64,000 bases of DNA from Aggregatilineales bacterium. Lineage in GTDB: Bacteria > Chloroflexota > Anaerolineae > Aggregatilineales > Phototrophicaceae. Under the pieces are notes generated by a model, which was given only the letters and a program-made list of their open reading frames with translations, was not told the DNA's origin and searched no databases. Within the stretch, counting starts at the first letter, position 1. Each line of letters begins with the position of its first letter. Both the position numbers and the translations under genes were made by a program. Of this stretch, positions 16,888 through 25,353 are shown piece after piece. The stretch spans positions 186,001 to 250,000 of the forward strand of contig JAUQWZ010000021.1 of NCBI GenBank assembly GCA_030834905.1, written 5' to 3'.

Positions 16888-18078
16888 CTACAGCGGCTGA
16901 AGCCGCGTAGCTTCTGTCGCACGCATGACCTGAACCGCGTCTACGTTAAGCGACACGGGTGTGTCCCACCCGGTACGTCTCAAAATATTAATCGCCGTGT
17001 TGTGGTCTCTGTCCATGCTGAGACCGCAGTCGCACTCAACCCATCGGGTGGACAGGTCGAAGTCTTGAAAAATCGCACCGCAACCAGAACAGCATTTCGA
17101 CGTATACGTGGGGTCTACGAAGGCAGCCACACGTCCGGCACTTGCAGCCTTGTACGTGAGGTACTGCCGAAACATCGACCAACCGCTGTCGAGAATGCTT
17201 TTGCTGAGGTGCTTGTTTCGCGCCATGTTGCCAACGCGCAAATCTTCCAGCGCGATACCGTCATACTGCTGCACGAGATCAGTGCTGAGTTTATGCGTGA
17301 AGTCGCGGCGCTGGTTAGCGACGTGTTCGTGCCAGCGCTGCACTTGTCGCTTTGCCTTCCAGCGGTTCTTGCTGCCCTTTTTGGCGCGGGCAAGCTTACG
17401 CTGTCTGCGCCTGAGTTCCGCTTGCGCTTCGCGGTAGAACTTCGGGTTCTCAACCTTTTCGCCGTCGCTGGTGGTGATAAGCGCCGAAATGCCTACGTCG
17501 ATGCCAACCACGCGACCCGTTTCCGACAGCGGCATACTATGCGACACTTCGCAAACGACCGCAATATACCACTTGCCAGCTTTGTGGATGACGCGCAAGG
17601 TTTTTGGCGTGCCTTCCATGTGCCTGTGCCAGCGAACAGGGACACGTCCGATACCTGTGATATGCAGCTTGCGCCCGTCTACCTTCCAGCCGTTGCCGTA
17701 TTCTTTTAGCCCGAAGCTGTGAAAGCGATCACGACCTTTGAAGCGCGGATAACCCGGTGTCTCGCCTGCTTTGACGCGGCGAAAGAACGCCTGAAATGCT
17801 TTGTCGCAGTCCGACACGGCAACCTGCAAAATGTGGCTGTGAACACCGCGCGCCTGCGGGAACGTCGCCTTGTAGTGTTTAACCTGTCGAAGCTGCTCTG
17901 TCCTGGACACGCTGCGCCCTTCAAGCTCGTATGCCCACTTGCGTTCGGACACGCACATATTGTAGAAGCTGCGGGCGCAGGCAAGGACGCGAAACAGGTT
18001 GCGCTCCTGTCGCTTGCTGGGGTACAGGCGGTATTTGAATGTTTTCAGGCGTGTGCTAGGTGGTGTTGACATTTTCAT
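16888..18078 (-). CDS. tnpB: IS200/IS605-family TnpB RNA-guided nuclease
   Basis: The 396-residue protein is a full-length TnpB. Residues 1-110 form the helix-turn-helix/WED-like N-terminus (TFKYRLYPSKRQERNLF). The RuvC triad is intact: Asp194 in VVGIDVG, Glu279 in GIALEDLRVG and Asp356 in MDRDHNTAINIL. The zinc finger has CCSGCG near 330 and CDCG near 350. No tnpA transposase is adjacent. TnpB enzymes cut DNA guided by an RNA from the 3' end of their own transcript, which here would cover the last codons and the 90 nt to the left. The 5' end lies inside a 58-bp repeat. Confidence 0.9.
   Translation of the reverse strand: MKMSTPPSTRLKTFKYRLYPSKRQERNLFRVLACARSFYNMCVSERKWAYELEGRSVSRTEQLRQVKHYKATFPQARGVHSHILQVAVSDCDKAFQAFFRRVKAGETPGYPRFKGRDRFHSFGLKEYGNGWKVDGRKLHITGIGRVPVRWHRHMEGTPKTLRVIHKAGKWYIAVVCEVSHSMPLSETGRVVGIDVGISALITTSDGEKVENPKFYREAQAELRRRQRKLARAKKGSKNRWKAKRQVQRWHEHVANQRRDFTHKLSTDLVQQYDGIALEDLRVGNMARNKHLSKSILDSGWSMFRQYLTYKAASAGRVAAFVDPTYTSKCCSGCGAIFQDFDLSTRWVECDCGLSMDRDHNTAINILRRTGWDTPVSLNVDAVQVMRATEATRLQPL
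16893..16906 (-). ncRNA. Hairpin in the presumed tnpB omega-RNA region
   Basis: A 6-bp perfect hairpin (gcggct-ga-agccgc) overlaps the last tnpB codons. TnpB guide RNAs usually derive from this part of the transcript and the element right end. The mature boundaries and the guide start cannot be set from sequence alone. Confidence 0.35.
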
Positions 18079-18120
18079 CTGAACCTGATGTTTTGGTTGA
18101 GTACAAATGTCAACACAACC
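18063..18120. repeat. 58-bp tnpB-associated repeat, copy 1
   Basis: Imperfect palindrome with outer arms gtgttgacat (18063-18072) and atgtcaacac near 18108-18117, enclosing ttttggttgagtacaa. The tnpB start codon lies in its left arm. A second copy is 300 bp to the right with about eight mismatches, and a shortened copy is at 33801. Its position at the 5' end of tnpB suggests the element's left end. Confidence 0.75.
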
Positions 18121-18362
18121 TAGAATTGCTCATGCTCTGACCTCGTGTGTCGGAGAGCCAGTGGGCGTTGCTGCGCCGCGACTGGCATTTATAATTCTAG
18201 TACGGATGTGCGTCTGCTGCAACATTCGGTCAAAACCTTCAAGCGCGACGAAACCAGTTTCGTAAACCTCTATGCCTAAAGGCATGAGGCTTGCGGTGGG
18301 CTAAAGCCCTAAACGGTCAAAAAACGCGAAAGCTGTGATATGATAATATCGTTGTCCAGGCT
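18121..18362. other. Gene-free 242-bp segment with nested hairpins
   Basis: No coding frame is evident. Structures seen: ctagaatt (18120-18127) pairs with aattctag (18193-18200) and encloses gccagt/actggc arms (18158-18186). Then come acgaaac-ca-gtttcgt (18248-18263), atgcc-taaa-ggcat (18272-18285) and gggc-taaa-gccc (18298-18309). The TAAA-loop hairpins resemble subterminal hairpins of IS200/IS605 elements. The segment lies between two copies of the 58-bp repeat, so it may be an element remnant or an RNA. Confidence 0.45.
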
Positions 18363-18420
18363 GTGTTGACCTTTGTACCTGAACCCGGCGTTTTGGTTGA
18401 GTACAAATGTCAGCACAACC
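18363..18420. repeat. 58-bp tnpB-associated repeat, copy 2
   Basis: Same orientation as copy 1 at 18063, with the right half (ttttggttgagtacaaatgt) identical and changes concentrated in the left half. It lies 90 bp upstream of the DEAD-box helicase gene. Confidence 0.75.
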
Positions 18421-18509
18421 TAAGGCATCTGCCGAAATCGTTCAAACCGCGATAACGCAATACTCTAATTCTGGCACGTTTGCGTGCCGCTACCCAATTC
18501 TGAGGTCTT

Positions 18510-19823
18510 GTGCAATTTACTGAACTGAAATTGATTGATCCCCTTCTGCGCGCGGTGCGCGCGGAGGGTTATGACACGCCTACGCCTATCCAGGAACAGG
18601 CGATTCCCCCCGTACTGAACGGACGCGACCTGATCGGCTGCGCCCAGACGGGGACGGGAAAAACGGCAGCCTTCGCGCTGCCCATCCTACAGCGTCTGAA
18701 CGCCGCGCCCACCAATACCCGCCAGATTCGGGTGCTGGTGCTGACTCCAACCCGCGAGCTGGCAGCCCAGATTGGCGACAGCTTCGCCACCTATGGTCGC
18801 CATCTGCCGCTGAAACACACCGTCGTCTTTGGCGGCGTTGGTCAGTCGCCGCAGGAAGCGGCGCTGCGCCGGGGGGTGGATATCCTCGTGGCAACGCCCG
18901 GTCGCCTGCTCGATCTGATGCAGCAGGGGATCATCCGGCTGACCGGCATCGAAATCTTCGTGCTGGACGAAGCCGACCGGATGCTTGACATGGGCTTTAT
19001 CCATGACGTGCGCCGCGTGGTCGCCGCGCTGCCCAAAAGGCGGCAGACGCTGTTGTTCTCCGCCACCATGCCCAAAGAAATTCAGGATCTGGCGCAGAAT
19101 ATCCTCATCAATCCGGTGCATGTCGAGGTCACGCCGCAGGCTACTACGGTTGAGAAGATCGACCAGCACCTGTTTTACGTCGAACATAAGGACAAGCGCT
19201 ACCTGCTGGAACACCTGCTTCAGGATCGCGAAGCCCAGCGCGTGCTGATCTTCACCCGCACCAAACACGGCGCGAACAAGGTCGTCAAGCAGTTGGGGGA
19301 CGCGCGGATCGTGGCGGAAGCCATTCACGGCAACAAGAGCCAGACCGCCCGCGAGCGCGCCCTGCTGAATTTCCGCAACGGCGTCATTCGCGTGCTGGTG
19401 GCGACTGACATTGCCGCCCGCGGCTTGGACGTGGAAGGGATCACCCACGTCATCAACTACGACCTGCCGAACATCCCCGAAAGCTACGTCCACCGCATTG
19501 GACGGACGGCGCGCGCCGGGGCAGAGGGCATCGCCTACTCGTTCTGCGCTGAGGACGAACGTCCTTACCTGCGCGACATCGAGAAGATGATCCGCCTCAA
19601 GGTTCCGGTGGTGCGCGAGCATCCCTATATCTCGCCGCTTGGGGCGCAGCATCCGGGCAGCGCCCGCCAGCAGCCCGCCCCGCGTCCGCCGCGTCCGCAG
19701 AGCCAGTCGCGCCCTCACGGGCAAAACGGCGTGTCGAACGGCTCGAACGGCAACGGTGGGCGCAGCCGTAACCGCCGCCGGAATCGAACCAATACGACCA
19801 ACCGGGCTGACTACCGAGCGTAA
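18510..19823 (+). CDS. DEAD-box ATP-dependent RNA helicase, RhlE-like
   Basis: The 437-residue protein has the complete set of DEAD-box motifs: a Q motif ([13 protein letters not shown]), motif I AQTGTGKT, Ia PTRELAAQI, Ib TPGRLLDL, motif II DEAD at 151-154, motif III SAT, motif [12 protein letters not shown] and motif [12 protein letters not shown]. After the RecA2 domain there is a 70-residue Pro/Gln/Ser/Arg-rich tail ending [11 protein letters not shown], a disordered basic RNA-binding tail as in RhlE and CshA. The GTG start at 18510 follows tgagg. Likely role is RNA remodelling or cold-associated RNA decay. Confidence 0.92.
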   Translation: MQFTELKLIDPLLRAVRAEGYDTPTPIQEQAIPPVLNGRDLIGCAQTGTGKTAAFALPILQRLNAAPTNTRQIRVLVLTPTRELAAQIGDSFATYGRHLPLKHTVVFGGVGQSPQEAALRRGVDILVATPGRLLDLMQQGIIRLTGIEIFVLDEADRMLDMGFIHDVRRVVAALPKRRQTLLFSATMPKEIQDLAQNILINPVHVEVTPQATTVEKIDQHLFYVEHKDKRYLLEHLLQDREAQRVLIFTRTKHGANKVVKQLGDARIVAEAIHGNKSQTARERALLNFRNGVIRVLVATDIAARGLDVEGITHVINYDLPNIPESYVHRIGRTARAGAEGIAYSFCAEDERPYLRDIEKMIRLKVPVVREHPYISPLGAQHPGSARQQPAPRPPRPQSQSRPHGQNGVSNGSNGNGGRSRNRRRNRTNTTNRADYRA

Positions 19824-19842
19824 AAATCAGGAGTTGAAAGTA

Positions 19843-19897
19843 AAAAGTGAAAGGTTGAAAGGCATTTGCTTTCAGCTTTTCACTTTTCGCTTTTTGT
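19843..19897. repeat. Imperfect inverted repeat of AAAAGTGAAA type
   Basis: Arms aaaagtgaaaggttgaaag (19843-19861) and ctttcagcttttcactttt (19869-19887) pair over 19 bp with two mismatches. It lies between the helicase stop and the next start and is followed by a T-rich stretch, so it may end helicase transcription. The same AAGTTGAAAGTG vocabulary recurs near 35235-35300. Confidence 0.6.
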
Positions 19898-19904
19898 GAA
19901 GCCT

Positions 19905-20741
19905 ATGAGCCAGACGATTTCCATCAGCGCCCTGTACACCTACCCGGTCAAATCGTGCGCGGGCATCTCGCACCGGCAGATCGCCATTACCGATACCGGT
20001 CCCCTGTATGACCGCCGCTGGATGATCGGCTGCGACAGCGGCGGCAGCACGCTGGCGCAGGTCACCCAGCGCGAGGTGCCCAAACTGGCGCTGGTGCAGC
20101 CGACGATCACCGCCGACAGCCTGATCCTGAGCGCGCCGGGTATGCCGGATTTGTCCATTCCACTGGATGATCGGGCGCAGACCGCCGCCCCGATTACGAT
20201 CTGGCGCGACAGCGTCACCGCCCATGACGAAGGCAGTGAAGCGGCGGTCTGGTTCAGCGATTTCCTGAATGTGGATGTGCGGCTGCTGCGGATGCCGGAC
20301 GACTGCTACCGCCGAGTCAGCCCGGAATATTCGCCCGAACCGGCACAGGTCGGCTTTGCCGATGCCTATCCGCTGCTGCTGATCTCCGAAGCCTCGCTGG
20401 CTGACCTGAACGAGAAGATGGCGTCAAGGGGAAAGCCTTCGCTGCCGATGAATCGCTTCCGTCCCAGCGTGGTGGCTGCGGGCTGCGCGCCGTTCGCCGA
20501 AGATGGCTGGAAACGCTTTACCGCCGCTGGCATCCCGTTTGATGTGGTGAAACCCTGCGCCCGCTGCGTGACGACGACGGTTGAACAAAGCCAGGGCGTG
20601 GTGCTGGACAGCGCCGAGCCGCTGGCGACGCTCGCCACTTATCGCAAAGCGCCCAATGGCGTGTTGTTCGGGCAGAACGTCGTCCACCGCGCTTTGGGCA
20701 CGCTCCGTGTCGGGGACGTGGTGACGGTGCTCAGCAGCTAG
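19905..20741 (+). CDS. MOSC domain protein (YcbX/MOSC N-terminal beta-barrel type)
   Basis: The 278-residue protein carries the MOSC N-terminal beta-barrel (ALYTYPVKSCAGISHRQIAI and LYDRRWMIGCDSGG) and the MOSC core with NRFRPSVVAAG and the conserved Cys in PCARCVTTTV. This pattern fits YcbX and mARC-type proteins, which bind molybdenum cofactor and reduce N-hydroxylated compounds. It ends without a ferredoxin domain. The start at 19905 gives the usual N-terminus, and an upstream in-frame extension lies within a repeat. A sulfite-oxidase-like Moco protein is encoded at 34 kb. Confidence 0.85.
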   Translation: MSQTISISALYTYPVKSCAGISHRQIAITDTGPLYDRRWMIGCDSGGSTLAQVTQREVPKLALVQPTITADSLILSAPGMPDLSIPLDDRAQTAAPITIWRDSVTAHDEGSEAAVWFSDFLNVDVRLLRMPDDCYRRVSPEYSPEPAQVGFADAYPLLLISEASLADLNEKMASRGKPSLPMNRFRPSVVAAGCAPFAEDGWKRFTAAGIPFDVVKPCARCVTTTVEQSQGVVLDSAEPLATLATYRKAPNGVLFGQNVVHRALGTLRVGDVVTVLSS

Positions 20742-20859
20742 CAGCAGCGGCTCAATTGGACATCGCTGGTTTCACCTTGCTATAATGAAGAACATAACAG
20801 CTTGCCTGACGCTGAAGGGTATCTCATTATCACCTTTTACCCTGGAGAGCGAACGGGAT

Positions 20860-21063
20860 ATGAAAATTAGTTACAGCCGCGATGTTGACATCTTAATGCT
20901 GGAGCTTGATCAGAGCCTGTCCATTAGTCACGCTGAACATGTGGGAAATACGATCATTCACCTCAGTCCAGATCAACAGCCCGTTCTCATCGAGATTTTG
21001 CAGGCGCGAGAGTTTGTGAGCGCTCTGGTTGATGCCGTTATGCAGCCGGACGCCGTAGCTTAA
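20860..21063 (+). CDS. DUF2283 family small protein
   Basis: The 67-residue product begins MKISYSRDVDILMLELD, the N-terminal signature of DUF2283 proteins, followed by IIHLSPDQQPVLIEILQAR, their second conserved strand-helix. The ATG at 20860 follows a ggagag site; a longer in-frame start at 20785 adds 25 residues that the family does not have. Function is unknown. It sits 18 nt upstream of an App1-like phosphatase gene and could be co-transcribed with it. Confidence 0.72.
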   Translation: MKISYSRDVDILMLELDQSLSISHAEHVGNTIIHLSPDQQPVLIEILQAREFVSALVDAVMQPDAVA

Positions 21064-21081
21064 TAGTCGTTTCACGAACGG

Positions 21082-22299
21082 ATGGCGAATAGTTTCATGG
21101 CAAATTGGAAACGCGCGCTGCTCGGCGTGATGGTCAATTTTGAGGAGCGTTACGACGACGCTAAATTCCGTCTGCGGCAGCGCCTCGGCATTGGCGAAAT
21201 CTGCCTCGTGCCGTACCTCGGACACGGAACGGCGACTACGTTCTACCTCAAAGGGCGGGTGCTGCGCGATAAAAATATCTCCAGCGCGATGGAAGACGAC
21301 TCGATCTGGCTTAATCTGCTCAACATGTACAAACGCTATAATAGCGATGAAATCCCCGGCGCGGTTGTGCGGGCGCGCTTCGGCGATCTGGTCGAAGAAG
21401 TGACCGCCGACAGCGAAGGCTTCTTCTTGTTTGAGCTGCATCCGTCATCGCTGCCACAGCTTGACGATATCTGGTATGACGTTGAACTGGAGCTGGTCGA
21501 TTATCCCGGTAAGGCGAAGAACCCGGCGGAGCCGCAGGAAGTCCGCGCCACCGGCAAGGTGATCGTGCCGCCGCCAGAGGCGCAGTTCGGCGTGATCAGC
21601 GACATTGACGACACGGTGCTGCGAACCGACATTGTCAATCTGGTAGCGATGGCGCGCAACACCTTCCTGATGAACGCGCACACCCGGCTGCCCTTTGAAG
21701 GCGTGGCGGCGTTTTACGACGCGCTCCGGCGCGGAAGCAGCAACCAGCAGAACAACCCCATCTATTACGTTTCCAGCGGCGCGTGGAATCTGTACGACAT
21801 GATTGTAGACTTCTTCGTCGTGCGGAACATCCCGCTGGGACCGCTGTTCATGGTTGATTTTGGACTCACGCGCGAGCGTTTCATCACGCCGAGCCACCAC
21901 GAGCACAAGGTCAAAACGATTCAGAACCTGCTCAACACGCACCCAACGCTGCCATTCATCCTGATTGGCGACAGCGGGCAGAAAGACCCTGAGATTTATC
22001 TGGAAGTGGTCAGCAGTAATCCGAAGCGCATTCTCGCGGTCTATATCCGCGACGTGACGCTGGACACGCGCGACGCCCAGATTCATCTGCTGCGCGACCG
22101 CGCCAAAGGGTTAGGCGTGGAGATGGTGCTGGTGCCGGATACCTTCGCCGCCGCGCAGCACGCCGCCGAAAAAGGTTTCATCACCCCCGAAAAACTGGCG
22201 GTTATCCTCAAGGAACGCGACGAGGACAAGGAAGCGCCCACGCCGCTTGAGGCTGCCGTCAAACCGGATGCGCTGGAGATGCCGCTGGCTGACGACTAG
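21082..22299 (+). CDS. App1-family (DUF2183) phosphatidate phosphatase-like protein
   Basis: The 405-residue protein contains the HAD-like catalytic motif DIDDTVLRTDI near residue 174, followed by YYVSSGAWNLYD, LGPLFMVDFG and LIGDSGQKDPEIY. This order is that of the App1/DUF2183 phosphatase domain. The first 150 residues hold a beta-rich domain with GAVVRARFGDLVEEVTADSEG, like the immunoglobulin-like extension of many members. Yeast App1 is a phosphatidate phosphatase; bacterial substrates are unproven. Its last four bases overlap the end of the convergent desaturase gene. Confidence 0.85.
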   Translation: MANSFMANWKRALLGVMVNFEERYDDAKFRLRQRLGIGEICLVPYLGHGTATTFYLKGRVLRDKNISSAMEDDSIWLNLLNMYKRYNSDEIPGAVVRARFGDLVEEVTADSEGFFLFELHPSSLPQLDDIWYDVELELVDYPGKAKNPAEPQEVRATGKVIVPPPEAQFGVISDIDDTVLRTDIVNLVAMARNTFLMNAHTRLPFEGVAAFYDALRRGSSNQQNNPIYYVSSGAWNLYDMIVDFFVVRNIPLGPLFMVDFGLTRERFITPSHHEHKVKTIQNLLNTHPTLPFILIGDSGQKDPEIYLEVVSSNPKRILAVYIRDVTLDTRDAQIHLLRDRAKGLGVEMVLVPDTFAAAQHAAEKGFITPEKLAVILKERDEDKEAPTPLEAAVKPDALEMPLADD

Positions 22300-23828
22300 G
22301 TTTTCATATCCGCCATCACCATCCCTGCCGCCACACGCCCGGATAGCGTGACCATCGGAACGCCGCCGCCTGGGTGGGCTGTACCGCCAGCGAAGTACAG
22401 CCCGCGCACGTCGGAAGCGCGGTTGTGCGGGCGGCGCAGCGCGCTAAACCGGTCATTCGAGGACGCCCCGTAGAGCGCGCCGCGCCGCGCGCCGGTCAGC
22501 CGTTCGAGGTCAGGCGGCGTCACCATGCGCTCGGTAAAAATGCTGCCGCGCAAGTCAAACCCGAATGTCGCCAGTGTCGCCAGCACCTGATCGCGGTAAG
22601 CGTCTGCTCCCACTGACCAGTCGAATCCAGCGCCAAGCGGCGGGACATTGACCAGCACGAACCAGTTCTCGCTGCCTTCCGGCGCGTGTGCCGGATCGGT
22701 CTTTGAGGTGATCGCCACGTACACTGTCGGGTCATTCGGCGGGATGCCGCGCGCGAAGATGTCGTCAAATTCGCGGCGGTAATCCCGGCTGAAGAAGACG
22801 TTATGGTGGGCTAACCGGGGATGCGTCCGGTTTATTCCCAGCAGCAGGATGAAGCCGGAACAGGATGGCTCGGCGCTGGTCAGCTGCTTCAACCGCCGGG
22901 GAGAAACGACGTTTCGCGGCAGCAGCTTTTCGTAGACCGTCGCCACATCGACATTGGCGATGATCGCGTCGGCGGGAATGAAGGACTGAGAAGCAGTATC
23001 ATCAGGACTGAGCGCGGCATGATGCCCTGCGTTCGCCCTGACGCCAGTTACCCTGCCGCCGGCGACGACAATCGATTCCACGCGGCAGTTCGTCACAATC
23101 TCAACGCCCAGCTCGCGCGCCAACCGTTCAAAGGCGCGGGCAATGCTGTAGATGCCGCCCTGCGGATAGCAGACGCCGCCGTTTAGCTCCACGTGCGCGA
23201 TGACGTTCAGCGTGGCGGGCGCCAGGTAAGGACTCGCGCCGACGTAAGTGGCGAAGCGCCCCAGCAGTTGGCGCAGTTGGTGCGACTGCACGAAGCTGCC
23301 AATGCTGGTCGCCATCGTCCGCAGCGGGTCAACCGCGGGCATATCGCGCAGCGGCGTGCGCGCCAGCCGCCGCAGGGTTGGCGGATCGCGGTAGATGAAC
23401 ACGCCGCCGGTGACGTCGTGAATGCGCCGCGCGTAACCGAGGTAACGCCGGTAGCCCTGGGCGTCGTTTTCCCCCGCCAACGCCCGGATTCGTTCGGTCA
23501 TTACATCGGGATCGGCGGTTACATCCAGACTGCTGCCATCGGGATAAAAGCAGCGGGTGATCGGATCGACGGGCAGCAGCGTCAGGTAATCTTCCAGCCT
23601 GCGCCCGGCAGCGGCGAACAGGTCTTCAAAGACGTGGCGCATAGTGATGACCGACGGACCCATGTCCCAGCGGCAGCCGTCCGCCGTCACCTGTGCCATC
23701 TTGCCGCCGACGGCTTCGTTCTGCTCCAGCACTGTCACGCGGTGACCGCCAGCGGCAAGGTGAATAGCTGCGCTCAGCCCGCCAATGCCCGCCCCGACGA
23801 TGAGGATACTTTTCTTAGTCTTCAGCAC
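22296..23828 (-). CDS. CrtI/CrtD-type FAD-dependent carotenoid desaturase family protein
   Basis: The 510-residue protein begins with the FAD-binding GAGIGGLSAAIHLAAGGHRV, followed by LEQNEAVGGKMAQV. The C-terminus has YFAGGTAHPGGGVPMV, the signature of phytoene desaturase and its relatives (CrtI, CrtN, CrtD, CrtO). Middle regions (YVGASPYLAPATLNVIAHVE, then YPQGGIYSIARAFERLA) also fit. No phytoene synthase or other carotenoid gene is in the window, so the exact desaturation step is not assignable. It is convergent with the App1-like gene (4-bp overlap) and 6 nt downstream of the Dsb-like lipoprotein gene. Confidence 0.85.
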   Translation of the reverse strand: MLKTKKSILIVGAGIGGLSAAIHLAAGGHRVTVLEQNEAVGGKMAQVTADGCRWDMGPSVITMRHVFEDLFAAAGRRLEDYLTLLPVDPITRCFYPDGSSLDVTADPDVMTERIRALAGENDAQGYRRYLGYARRIHDVTGGVFIYRDPPTLRRLARTPLRDMPAVDPLRTMATSIGSFVQSHQLRQLLGRFATYVGASPYLAPATLNVIAHVELNGGVCYPQGGIYSIARAFERLARELGVEIVTNCRVESIVVAGGRVTGVRANAGHHAALSPDDTASQSFIPADAIIANVDVATVYEKLLPRNVVSPRRLKQLTSAEPSCSGFILLLGINRTHPRLAHHNVFFSRDYRREFDDIFARGIPPNDPTVYVAITSKTDPAHAPEGSENWFVLVNVPPLGAGFDWSVGADAYRDQVLATLATFGFDLRGSIFTERMVTPPDLERLTGARRGALYGASSNDRFSALRRPHNRASDVRGLYFAGGTAHPGGGVPMVTLSGRVAAGMVMADMKT

Positions 23829-23834
23829 TTCTCT

Positions 23835-25190
23835 CTATTGCCCTGCCGTTGGCGTGGCGGCTGGGTCGGGCGTGGGCGGCGCGCTGAACAGCACCGTATC
23901 CAGAATGGTTTGAAGCTCATCCTGCGCCGTGTCCATAGCTTCGATTGGCTCGGTGTAGACGTAGAAGACGAAGTTGAGGTTGAACTGGCGCAGTCCCGCG
24001 AACCAGCCGCGCGTATCCGGCAGTTCAGGGCAGTCCACCGCCGCGAACTGCGTCCCTTCCGCCGCCATCCTGCCGACGCTGTATTCACGCCGCAGATCGG
24101 TGCCGACGTTGCAGCCGTTCTCGACAATCGCCAGCCGCAGCAGGCGCAGCCCATCCAGCCACAGCCCTTCGCGCAGCATCTCCGGCGTGATAGTCGTTTG
24201 CAGCCCGTCGGTGCGCAGCAGGTTGGGGAAGCTCCACAGCAGCACAATCGTGCCAGTTCCGCCGGTAATGGGTCCCTGGTAGACGGCAAAGGGAATGGTG
24301 CGGATGGCATCGACATCCTGAAGCACCAGATTGTCATAGCCGGTTTCCCAGCCGCTGGGCAAGCCGATGATCAGCGGCGGCGGCACCTGCTCGTTCATGG
24401 TTGGCGGCAGCACAACCGCCTCGTCGGTTGTCTCTGGCGTCGTCTCGACAAGCGCCTGCTGGAGTCGCTCGTTGAACTGCCGCACCGCCAGATCGATGGT
24501 GAAATTCAGGCTTTCGCTGTCTGTCAGCGACGAAGCATCGTTCACGGTGACAAACGGAATCTCGGTGAAGATTTCGTTGCTGCTCACCTGCCGGTCGGCT
24601 TCGGACAGAATTTCGTCGGCATGGTTGCCGGTCAGACAGGCATCCCAGAGGGCGAGATCGAGGGCGAGCCGATTCGCCGCTTCGACCAGCTTTGCCTGGC
24701 TGAACGGATCGCTGTCCGTCTGTGCCGACTCAAACAGATGATTGGTGAAGCTCCAGAAGCCGTCCTGCTCGCCCGCGCACAGCGCCGCCCGCGCCGCCTC
24801 GCGTTCGTTGGCGATATCGCCGCGACCCGCCAGCGGCACTATCGTCAGCAGCACCTCGCCGCCGCGAATGCGATCTGCCAGCGGCAGGACGGTGTCGGTG
24901 TAGAAATCGCGCGACGCCTGATCGCCAAAGCCGACGTAGACGGTTACGGAAACCGGCGCGTTGGAGAAGCCTAGCTGCGGGAAACCAGTTGGCGAAACGG
25001 CTTGCGGCAGCCGGTCAAAGACAGCCGAGGCTGGCGGATTGGTGACCTGCGCTACCGGCAGCGGCGTATCCGACGGAACTGGCGTCGGCGCGGGTGGGCT
25101 GGCGGCGGGCGTTTGCCCGGAGCAGGCAGCCAGCAGCAGACCTATCAGCAGCAGGAATAAGCGGTGAGATTTAGAGAAAGATATGTTCAT
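23835..25190 (-). CDS. DsbA-like lipoprotein without the CxxC motif
   Basis: Starting at the ATG at 25190, the 451-residue protein has a lipoprotein signal (LLIGLLLAAC, lipidated Cys) and a Pro/Thr linker. Residues about 80-220 follow the thioredoxin-fold DsbA pattern of the family with a helical insert (APVSVTVYVGFGDQASRDFY, later IPFVTVND with its cis-Pro region), but the usual C-P-Y-C after the first strand is replaced by GDQA. The C-terminal 200 residues form a separate domain with two Cys (ENGCNVG and AAVDCPELP). Redox activity at the canonical site is therefore unlikely. It probably sits on the outer face of the membrane. Confidence 0.65.
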   Translation of the reverse strand: MNISFSKSHRLFLLLIGLLLAACSGQTPAASPPAPTPVPSDTPLPVAQVTNPPASAVFDRLPQAVSPTGFPQLGFSNAPVSVTVYVGFGDQASRDFYTDTVLPLADRIRGGEVLLTIVPLAGRGDIANEREAARAALCAGEQDGFWSFTNHLFESAQTDSDPFSQAKLVEAANRLALDLALWDACLTGNHADEILSEADRQVSSNEIFTEIPFVTVNDASSLTDSESLNFTIDLAVRQFNERLQQALVETTPETTDEAVVLPPTMNEQVPPPLIIGLPSGWETGYDNLVLQDVDAIRTIPFAVYQGPITGGTGTIVLLWSFPNLLRTDGLQTTITPEMLREGLWLDGLRLLRLAIVENGCNVGTDLRREYSVGRMAAEGTQFAAVDCPELPDTRGWFAGLRQFNLNFVFYVYTEPIEAMDTAQDELQTILDTVLFSAPPTPDPAATPTAGQ

Positions 25191-25353
25191 CCGGGGAACT
25201 TCCCGTGTGTAAGCGCCAGCAGACAGCAGCAATGGTAACACAGGTGCGAACGGCGGAAAAAGGCGCGGCGAGGATTGGTGAAATGGGCGACTCACCGGTA
25301 AACCGAAGGTTTGCAGCCGCCCCTACCGCTGACCGCGCCATTTCTGACTGCGT

